12,808 nucleotides of DNA from Rickettsiales bacterium (GTDB lineage Bacteria > Pseudomonadota > Alphaproteobacteria > Rickettsiales > CANDYO01). Positions within the stretch are counted from its first letter, which is position 1, and each line of letters starts with the position of its first letter. Below, piece after piece: positions 7,246 through 12,808 of this stretch. The DNA is taken from contig CANDYO010000056.1 in the NCBI GenBank assembly GCA_947424995.1, forward strand, positions 1-12,808, read 5' to 3'. Both the position numbers and the translations under genes were made by a program. The notes under the pieces are model-generated. The model saw nothing but the letters and a program-made list of their open reading frames with translations, was not told where the DNA came from and did no database searches.

Positions 7246-7593
7246 TCAAACAGGCTCATTATCTTTAATTCTCGTCATAGCTTCTTTTAGCGCAGGAATC
7301 CACGTTGTTACAACTAACCAAACAATATTCTCGTCTATACTACCTAAATAATCATGAACTAAAATATTACGAAATCCTGAAATATCTTTCCATGGAACAT
7401 GATTATTCTTATCTTTAATATCTCGTGGTAATTTTTGTGTAGATTCCGCCATAGTATGTAAATTATATAATACCGCATCATATCTCATTACATCTATAAC
7501 GAAATTTTCTTTTGAAATATTATGAGTAAATTTTTCAATAAGATCTATTGCCTTCAGGATATGATCAACATATAAGAGATAATCTTTACTCAA
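7246..7593 (-). CDS. hepT: HepT-like HEPN-domain toxin (DUF86)
   Basis: A 115-residue all-helical HEPN protein. Residues 75-82, RNILVHDY, are the RX4HXY ribonuclease motif with R75, H80 and Y82 all intact. In characterised HepT-MntA systems HepT is an RNase toxin, and the partner nucleotidyltransferase silences it by adding AMP to the motif tyrosine, here Y82. The start is TTG at 7593, overlapping the mntA stop by four bases (TTGA), so translation is coupled to the antitoxin. The TGA stop lies 2 bases from the stop of the convergent yaiI. Length is normal, with no sign of decay, so the toxin may be active. Function is inferred from family and motif. Confidence 0.9.
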   Translation of the reverse strand: MSKDYLLYVDHILKAIDLIEKFTHNISKENFVIDVMRYDAVLYNLHTMAESTQKLPRDIKDKNNHVPWKDISGFRNILVHDYLGSIDENIVWLVVTTWIPALKEAMTRIKDNEPV

Positions 7594-7877
7594 AGCGGCA
7601 CCGCCTCTTTTAATATCCGATCTTTTATTCTAGGATGAAGATGAGAATCTGGAACAACGTCTACTCTCATATTTAAAAGCTCTTCAAGACGCCATTGCAA
7701 GCTACATAAGCCTAAACCAGCATCAGGTTTCATATGCACTAAGAAATCAATATCGCTATCATCTCTATTAGACATTCTTGCTGCCGAACCAAAAATACGA
7801 ATATTTTCAGCATGACAAATTTCAGCAATTTCTAAAATTTCATTTCTATAATTTTTTCTTAAAATTTCTATATTCAT
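7590..7877 (-). CDS. mntA: MntA-like minimal nucleotidyltransferase antitoxin
   Basis: A 95-residue MNT-domain protein. The signature GSX10DXD is complete: G30 S31 and then D42 and D44 in SDIDFLV; D73 in MRVDVV is the likely third metal ligand. Enzymes of this type use ATP to AMPylate the cognate HEPN toxin, here HepT encoded directly downstream with a four-base overlap. The ATG at 7877 has AAGGGCG just upstream, and this ribosome site overlaps the nuoL stop codon; only 10 bases separate nuoL from mntA. The pair is therefore very probably transcribed with nuoJKL. It is a complete, normal-length antitoxin. Confidence 0.92.
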   Translation of the reverse strand: MNIEILRKNYRNEILEIAEICHAENIRIFGSAARMSNRDDSDIDFLVHMKPDAGLGLCSLQWRLEELLNMRVDVVPDSHLHPRIKDRILKEAVPL

Positions 7878-7887
7878 AATTTCGCCC

Positions 7888-9780
7888 TTAAAAACCGCTT
7901 ACAACATACCAAGTAATCAGCCCCACTAACCCTACCACCATCACTAAAGCATAGTTATACAGATAACCTGATTGCACCCTACTAATTGCTCCAGATAGTC
8001 TCTCTGAAACTTTAGCCGCTCCATTGGGCCCCCATCCGTCAATAATCATTACATCACCAATTTGCCATAATAGATTGGCAATATATTTATATGGCTTAAT
8101 CAGTAAAAATTCATATAGTTCATCAACATAATATTTATTTAATAACACTAAGTATAAACCTGAGAAAGAATGAGCGAATATTTTAGCTAATTCTGGCACC
8201 ACCAAATAGAATAGGTAAGCTATTAGAATGCCAGCAAAGCTTGCAAATAAAGGCACTAGTTTAACTAATTCTGGCACATGATGCGCTTGCTCTATAATTG
8301 GCGATATCACTAAAGCATTATTCCAAAACTGAGCTTCTAAAATCCCCATTTTTATTGCTAACATTCCCGAGAATATTGCTCCTAGAGCTAATATAAATAA
8401 TGGCCAAGTCATAATTCTTGGTGCCTCATGAGCATGCGGATCTTTGCATTCACCATGAAAAGTTAAGAATAATAATCTCCACGAATAAAAAGCGGTAAAA
8501 AATGCTCCAACAAGCCCGAGAGTAAAGGCCATCATTCCAGCGTTAGTACCTTTGGCATAAGCCACTTCTAGGATTAAATCCTTAGAAAAATATCCTGCGA
8601 ATGGGTATATTCCAGCTAAAGCTAATGACCCTATCAGCATAAGCCCATAAGTTACTGGAATCTTCTTCCATAATCCACCCATTTTATTAATGTCTTGCTC
8701 ATGATGCATGCTATGAATAACATTACCAGCCCCTAGGAATAATAAGGCTTTAAAGAAAGCATGAGTCATTAGGTGAAATAATGCCACTGGATATGCCCCT
8801 ACTCCGCAAGCAAAAAACATATAACCTAATTGGCTACAAGTAGAATAAGCAACAATCTTTTTGATATCGTTTTGCACTAAAGCAATTGAAGCTGCGAAGA
8901 TAGCAGTAAACGCACCAATATAAGTAATAAAGGTTAAAATACTGGGCGATAATTCAAAAAGTGGTGAAAAACGAATTACCAAAAACACTCCAGCAGTAAC
9001 CATAGTTGCTGCGTGAATAAGCGCTGATACTGGAGTCGGCCCTTCCATAGCATCAGGAAGCCAAACATGCAGGCCTATTTGTGCAGATTTACCCATAGCG
9101 CCTATAAATAACAACAAGCAAATTAGATCGATAGTTTTACTATCTTTCATTGCAATAGCTTGAGCAAATATATCCTGAAAATTCACACTACCAAAAGTTA
9201 TAAAAAGAGCTGCAATTCCAAGGATAAAGGCAAAATCCCCTACTCTATTAACAATAAAAGCTTTGACCGCAGCGCTATTTGCTGAAGGCTTATAATACCA
9301 AAAACCAATTAATAGGTACGAGCAAAGCCCAACCCCTTCCCAACCAACAAACAATTGCAATATATTATTAGAAGTTACTAAAATCAACATGAAGAAGGTA
9401 AATAATGATAGATAGGCCATAAATCTTGGAATTGATTTATCTTCGGCCATATAACCAATTGAGTACAGATGCACCACTGCCGAAACGCTGGTTACCACCA
9501 GTAGCATTACAGCGGTTACCGAATCTACATATAGACTCCAATCAGCTTGTAAATTACCAATTTTAATCCATTCAAGTAGATGGATCTGATAAATAACTTT
9601 GCTAAATATTACATTGTTAAAAACAAATATAGAGAAAACAGCCGCACTCACCATCAAAGTACTAGAAATAATTTGAGCGAACCGGTCACCTAAATATTTT
9701 CCACCAAAAAAACTAGCGAAGGCACCTAGCAATGGCATAAAAACTATATTAAAAATCAAATGCTCTATCAGTTCCATCAT
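7888..9780 (-). CDS. nuoL: NADH-quinone oxidoreductase subunit L
   Basis: A 630-residue subunit, the distal antiporter-like part of the Complex I membrane arm, with about 16 membrane helices and the long lateral helix at its C terminus. Key residues are E148 in VGWEGVGLCSYLLIGFW, K231 in GAMGKSAQIGLHVWLPDAME, H256 in ALIHAATMVTAG and K400 in YFSKDLI, matching E. coli NuoL E144, K229, H254 and K399. The first ATG at 9780 overlaps the nuoK stop (TAATG). A second ATG directly after it (9777) is better spaced from AGGGG and may be the real start. Downstream, mntA begins 10 bases after the stop instead of the expected nuoM. Confidence 0.98.
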   Translation of the reverse strand: MMELIEHLIFNIVFMPLLGAFASFFGGKYLGDRFAQIISSTLMVSAAVFSIFVFNNVIFSKVIYQIHLLEWIKIGNLQADWSLYVDSVTAVMLLVVTSVSAVVHLYSIGYMAEDKSIPRFMAYLSLFTFFMLILVTSNNILQLFVGWEGVGLCSYLLIGFWYYKPSANSAAVKAFIVNRVGDFAFILGIAALFITFGSVNFQDIFAQAIAMKDSKTIDLICLLLFIGAMGKSAQIGLHVWLPDAMEGPTPVSALIHAATMVTAGVFLVIRFSPLFELSPSILTFITYIGAFTAIFAASIALVQNDIKKIVAYSTCSQLGYMFFACGVGAYPVALFHLMTHAFFKALLFLGAGNVIHSMHHEQDINKMGGLWKKIPVTYGLMLIGSLALAGIYPFAGYFSKDLILEVAYAKGTNAGMMAFTLGLVGAFFTAFYSWRLLFLTFHGECKDPHAHEAPRIMTWPLFILALGAIFSGMLAIKMGILEAQFWNNALVISPIIEQAHHVPELVKLVPLFASFAGILIAYLFYLVVPELAKIFAHSFSGLYLVLLNKYYVDELYEFLLIKPYKYIANLLWQIGDVMIIDGWGPNGAAKVSERLSGAISRVQSGYLYNYALVMVVGLVGLITWYVVSGF

Positions 9781-10097
9781 TACCCCTTTAACTCACTTAC
9801 ATCTTCAATAGCAATCGATCCTTTTTTGCGATAAAAAATCACTAGGATTGCTAGACCAATTGCAGCTTCTGCCGCTGCAACTGTGAGGATGAAAATAGTA
9901 AAAATTTGACCAGTTAAATCTTTTAAATACACCGAAAAAGTGACAAAATTGATATTGACAGCCAGCAGCATTAGCTCAATTGACATCAAAATGATAATCA
10001 CATTCTTACGGTTTAAAAAAATACCACAAATTCCAATAGTAAAAACTATTGCCGATAGAATTAAATAGTGGTTGATGCTAATTACAAATTGCTCCAT
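9780..10097 (-). CDS. nuoK: NADH-quinone oxidoreductase subunit K
   Basis: A 105-residue subunit with three membrane helices, homologous to the MrpC antiporter subunit and part of the proton path of Complex I. The two buried glutamates are in place: E41 in SIELMLLAVNINF and E77 in VAAAEAAIGLAI, matching E. coli E36 and E72. The gene starts inside the nuoJ stop (TAATG) with AAAGGAG upstream, and its own stop overlaps the nuoL start, so J, K and L are tightly coupled. Confidence 0.97.
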   Translation of the reverse strand: MEQFVISINHYLILSAIVFTIGICGIFLNRKNVIIILMSIELMLLAVNINFVTFSVYLKDLTGQIFTIFILTVAAAEAAIGLAILVIFYRKKGSIAIEDVSELKG

Positions 10098-10711
10098 TAA
10101 CTTACTCCTTTACCGATTTTTACTTTTACCACTTCCATAGAATCTGCTACGCTTCGTTTAAACTGCTGAGTGGCATTTTGTCTTTTTACATTAACTCGTT
10201 TACGATGAGCTAGAATAATAGCGCTAATCATCGCCACTAACAATATCAATCCGGCGATTAAGAAAGGCGCCATAAATTTAGTATATAATACTGAACCAAT
10301 AGCATGAGTATTGCTTAAACCAGCAAAATCAGCAAAAGGCAAATTAAGCTTTATATTTTGAGTCATATCTGTCGATTTAGTAATCACTAAGAATAAATCA
10401 ATTAATAACACTAACGCTATTAATATACAGCTTGGCAGATATTGACTAAATCCTTCTTTAAGTTTGGTAAAATTAATATTGAGCATCATCACGACGAAGA
10501 GGAATAATACAGCCACCGCTCCTACATAAACTATAACTAAGGTCATAGCTAGGAATTCAGCTCCGATTAAAATAAATAATCCAGCAGCATTAAAAAAAGC
10601 GAAAATCAACCATAATATAGAATGAACTGGGTTCTTGACTAGAATTACTACTAGTGAGGATGCCACCAATAAAAATGCGAATGCGTAGAAAAATAGGCTA
10701 TAGATTATCAT
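10097..10711 (-). CDS. nuoJ: NADH-quinone oxidoreductase subunit J
   Basis: A 204-residue subunit with five membrane helices at the base of the Complex I membrane arm. The conserved third helix region at about 50-75 contains GAEFLAMTLVIVYVGAVAVL, with the pi-bulge glycine and tyrosine (VYVGAVAVLFLF) typical of the family. The C-terminal 35 residues are basic and cytoplasmic. It is the first gene of the local nuo series; nuoI or nuoH, usually directly upstream, is absent and a GXXH-motif gene stands there instead. The ribosome site before the ATG is weak (GGA). Confidence 0.96.
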   Translation of the reverse strand: MIIYSLFFYAFAFLLVASSLVVILVKNPVHSILWLIFAFFNAAGLFILIGAEFLAMTLVIVYVGAVAVLFLFVVMMLNINFTKLKEGFSQYLPSCILIALVLLIDLFLVITKSTDMTQNIKLNLPFADFAGLSNTHAIGSVLYTKFMAPFLIAGLILLVAMISAIILAHRKRVNVKRQNATQQFKRSVADSMEVVKVKIGKGVS

Positions 10712-10752
10712 ATTTGAAAGTCCGATCTTTTAAAATTAAACTACTATGGTAA

Positions 10753-10780
10753 AATATATCAAATCCATGCTATAAAACAA
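10753..10780 (-). promoter_or_regulatory. Possible promoter of the nuoJKL series
   Basis: Within the 89-base gap before nuoJ, the minus strand reads TTGTTT, 16 bases, TATATT. The -10 box matches 5 of 6 and the -35 box 3 of 6 consensus positions. A promoter is expected here because the upstream neighbour is unrelated to Complex I, but read-through from that gene is equally possible. Confidence 0.3.
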
Positions 10781-10800
10781 GCATTGTATAATTTATTGAA

Positions 10801-11748
10801 TTAAAATTCATCATTAACTCCAGCTAAATATGACTTAACTTCTTGTTGATAACTAGAGTAGCTTACACAAGTCTGTTCCATTTTTACTATATTAGCCTCA
10901 TAAAGTTTATCAACACTGAGATATACATCATCTTTACTTAGAAGATCTGGCAATGCTTCTTTGTAAATATTTACTATCTCCTTGAAGCTAAACCCTTCGA
11001 CAGAATTAAGCATTTGCATCGAATATATATCGCCGGAAACATGAAGTGTATCTAAAATACTGCTAACTCCACTTATAGTAGTTAAATGATTGATAGGCAT
11101 AACTATATTAATAGGAAAAATAACAAATTTTTGCTGAATTTCTTTGGATGACATTATATGATCTAAGTGATTAGCCCCAACTTGACATAAGGTATTTTCA
11201 GCAGGAGAAGCAGCTATATTTTTATTTATAACTTCCTCTCGCAGCTCGGTTGGAAACTTAGAATCAATTGGAATTAAACTATATCCTAAAACTTTACTAG
11301 CAACATAAGGGTAGATCCCTAAAAAAACACTAGTTACATCAGCCGATTTCCTCTCTATCATTAAATTACCGAAACCATAGGACTTAAGTATTGTACCTAT
11401 CATCAATTCCAGAAGATATGAATGTTGAGTATTATGTGCCTCCCCCATTACTACAAGAAGTTTTTTTTCAGCTTGCTGGGCTTCAGTTAATTTACTTTCT
11501 AGCTCATCAATAAATTTGATTTTTTTATCAATTAACTCACTATAATTTAACTTAGCAGCTTTACCTAAAAAACTATAAGTCTGCAAAAAAACATCTGTAT
11601 TTTTTAATCGATGATAGTAATTATACTTATAAGCCAGCAACTCCATCGGACATACTTCATATGAACCCAATTTCGCTTGCCACTGCTCAATCTTAGTTAC
11701 CACTTCTTTTTGAAATTCAACGGCTTGATCTTCATTTAAGAAATTCAT
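10801..11748 (-). CDS. Protein with two GXXH motifs, possible TraB/TIKI/EreA-ChaN-fold member
   Basis: A 315-residue protein without signal peptide or membrane helix. Residues 97-105 (LLVVMGEAH) form a hydrophobic strand ending in GEAH, residues 128-134 give NLMIERK, and residues 189-195 (QVGANHL) form a second strand ending in GANH. Two GXXH motifs about 90 residues apart, with a Glu/Arg strand between them, are the signature of the superfamily uniting TraB/PrgY, the TIKI metalloproteases, erythromycin esterase and ChaN-like haem-binding proteins. Residues 1-95 are largely helical and charged and match nothing I know; residues 240-315 are also unassigned. It may be a metal-dependent hydrolase or a haem-binding protein; the substrate cannot be guessed. 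It lies 92 bases after the 222-residue gene, same strand, perhaps one transcript. Its ribosome site (AAGG, about 11 bases before ATG) is weak. Confidence 0.6.
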   Translation of the reverse strand: MNFLNEDQAVEFQKEVVTKIEQWQAKLGSYEVCPMELLAYKYNYYHRLKNTDVFLQTYSFLGKAAKLNYSELIDKKIKFIDELESKLTEAQQAEKKLLVVMGEAHNTQHSYLLELMIGTILKSYGFGNLMIERKSADVTSVFLGIYPYVASKVLGYSLIPIDSKFPTELREEVINKNIAASPAENTLCQVGANHLDHIMSSKEIQQKFVIFPINIVMPINHLTTISGVSSILDTLHVSGDIYSMQMLNSVEGFSFKEIVNIYKEALPDLLSKDDVYLSVDKLYEANIVKMEQTCVSYSSYQQEVKSYLAGVNDEF

Positions 11749-11840
11749 GAATCTTGCTACCTTATCAGTTTAAAAAATCATCTTACGACTAAACCTAATG
11801 AGTGAATAAGCAATAGACCCTCTTATGTACTCGTGTAAAA

Positions 11841-12509
11841 TTAATAATTGTTATCACCCTCACCACTCATAAACATTTCCACATCATTTACGACATACTC
11901 ACTATAATTCTCTAAACATTCAGTATCAGAAACATATTTATTGTCAAGCTTAATAGGATTACTATCTGGAAATTTACTTAAGCCATATTGTCCGACATTA
12001 ACAGTTTTAAGGCTAGCTGCATATATTATAAAGTCCGTAGCATGACCTACAAAATCTGTGAAAGCTTCATAATCATTAAATATGTTATTTACTGAAGGCA
12101 TAGCTGAATTTTCAATTTGCAACCAAGTATGGGTATCGGTTTTTCCAACTAAAAGCTGAGCGATAGTTTTACCTGCTTTTATGCCGATATCAGAATCTGT
12201 TTTTACTTGATCATTATAATGAGACGAAATGCGTTGGTACCCATGTGCTTCTAGATTTTTATAAAGCCTTCCTGAGTCTTCGAGCATAAAATGCCCACCT
12301 TTAAAAAATTCTTTTATTTCTATGGGCAAAAGATGATATTCATCCAAAACATCAAAAATCTCTGAGATTTTAATTAATGATTCTGTATTTTCACACTGAA
12401 TGTCATGCTGAAGATTTGCCAATAGCATCGTTTTAATTTGTGTATCTTCTATCCTACCTTCAATAAACTGAGTAAGTTTATTTGTTAAGCTTAATATTAA
12501 ATCTGTCAT
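11841..12509 (-). CDS. Hypothetical protein with a conserved-looking THTWLQIE...NVGQYGLS segment
   Basis: A 222-residue cytoplasmic-type protein that I do not recognise. It has a helical N-terminal half (1-120) and a distinctive stretch from 123 to 189: KTDTHTWLQIENS, FVGHATDFIIYA (H156), NVGQYGLS (171-178) and SNPIKL. I have the impression that similar THTWxQ...NVGxYG stretches occur in other Rickettsiales hypothetical proteins, but cannot confirm it. The C terminus is acidic. There is no signal peptide or membrane helix. The ATG has GAGGGA at good spacing, and a near-consensus promoter lies about 45 bases upstream, so it is probably well expressed and heads its own transcript. It may be an effector or a lineage-specific protein; this is only inference from context. 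Confidence 0.7.
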   Translation of the reverse strand: MTDLILSLTNKLTQFIEGRIEDTQIKTMLLANLQHDIQCENTESLIKISEIFDVLDEYHLLPIEIKEFFKGGHFMLEDSGRLYKNLEAHGYQRISSHYNDQVKTDSDIGIKAGKTIAQLLVGKTDTHTWLQIENSAMPSVNNIFNDYEAFTDFVGHATDFIIYAASLKTVNVGQYGLSKFPDSNPIKLDNKYVSDTECLENYSEYVVNDVEMFMSGEGDNNY

Positions 12510-12553
12510 TTTTTATATCCCTCTAAATTAATAACAAAAGATTAATAATTTAA

Positions 12554-12582
12554 ATAATATAACAGATCTTAATATACGTCAA
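12554..12582 (-). promoter_or_regulatory. Near-consensus sigma-70 promoter of the 222-residue gene
   Basis: On the minus strand the sequence reads TTGACG, 17 bases, TATTAT, each box matching 5 of 6 consensus positions at ideal spacing. Transcription would start near 12547, leaving a leader of about 40 bases with a good ribosome site (GAGGGA) before the ATG at 12509. Confidence 0.65.
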
Positions 12583-12587
12583 CTAAA

Positions 12588-12603
12588 AGTTAATATATTA
12601 ACT
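12588..12603. promoter_or_regulatory. Perfect 16-base palindrome upstream of the -35 box
   Basis: AGTTAATATATTAACT is its own reverse complement and ends 5 bases upstream of the -35 box at 12577-12582. It is placed where an activator dimer could bind. On the minus strand TTTAGTTAA overlaps it and TTTAGTTGA recurs 19 bases downstream, overlapping the -35 box. No regulator in the window is an obvious partner, and in AT-rich DNA a chance palindrome cannot be excluded. Confidence 0.4.
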
Positions 12604-12808
12604 AAAGTGCGATACCAAGACCATTGCACGAGATGCTGTTTTGCATAATATCATTTTGAGAATAAAAATAGACTTGTTTGATTTGAATGTTAAAGGCGCC
12701 CAGCCTTTGAGTCGAGTGAGCACCCGAATCAATGATAAAAATATACTTAATTGTAAAAACTTAATATAAATAGACTACAAAGACAATACCATTACTTCTA
12801 ATAAAGAC
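12604..12808. other. Non-coding end of the window with a small hairpin and repeat-like sequence
   Basis: I see no gene in this stretch. It holds the motif at 12619-12634 and a short hairpin (AAAGGC 12692-12697 with GCCTTT 12703-12708, loop GCCCA). The hairpin is followed by a locally GC-richer run, GTCGAGTGAGCACCCG, set in AT-rich DNA. This looks like the edge of a repeat or a decayed mobile element; nothing more can be said. Confidence 0.35.
12619..12634. repeat. Possible insertion-sequence end, copy 2
   Basis: GACCATTGCACGAGAT matches 12 of 16 positions of the motif at 3801-3816 in the same orientation; the shared core is TTGCAC. No transposase frame is adjacent within the window. Confidence 0.25.

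Noticed and set aside
12588..12603. CtrA-type binding site (TTAA-N7-TTAA) in the palindrome
   Set aside because: The two TTAA half-sites are separated by 4 bases and not 7, so the spacing does not fit CtrA.

Overview
The window looks like part of the chromosome of an AT-rich, host-associated alphaproteobacterium, most likely a Rickettsiales-type endosymbiont. This rests on low GC content, alphaproteobacterial-looking Complex I membrane subunits, a DUF1640/CCDC90-type coiled-coil membrane protein, a REP-like palindromic repeat and a eukaryote-directed phosphoinositide phosphatase of the SopB/IpgD kind. The assignment is inference; no rRNA or other marker gene lies in the window.

Layout from left to right. 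A 205-base leader, possibly starting with the end of a palindromic repeat, precedes a 711-residue plus-strand gene whose CX5R active site is that of SopB/IpgD-type inositol phosphate phosphatases. Its 3' end overlaps the convergent nuoN. From here to about 10.7 kb the minus strand carries the membrane arm of NADH:quinone oxidoreductase, transcribed in the order nuoJ, nuoK, nuoL, nuoM, nuoN. The series is broken in two places. Between nuoL and nuoM sit an MntA-HepT (MNT/HEPN) toxin-antitoxin pair, a plus-strand YaiI/YqxD-family gene and a CCDC90-like coiled-coil protein built from 11-residue repeats. Between nuoM and nuoN sit a GNAT-type acetyltransferase and a two-hairpin REP-like element. nuoA to nuoI are not present.

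Upstream of nuoJ, on the same strand, are two genes without an assigned role: a 315-residue protein with two GXXH motifs as in the TraB/TIKI/EreA-ChaN fold group, and a 222-residue unrecognised protein. The latter has the best promoter of the window (TTGACG-N17-TATTAT), with a perfect 16-base palindrome just upstream. The last 200 bases are non-coding and hold a short motif that recurs upstream of nuoN and may be an insertion-sequence end.

The core function is respiratory: NuoJ, K, L, M and N form most of the proton-pumping arm, and every charged residue I checked in NuoK, L, M and N is present. The small genes lodged in this otherwise conserved series look like cargo. The flanking genes (SopB-like, GXXH protein, 222-residue protein) are accessory; the first is a strong candidate for a secreted effector acting on host membranes.
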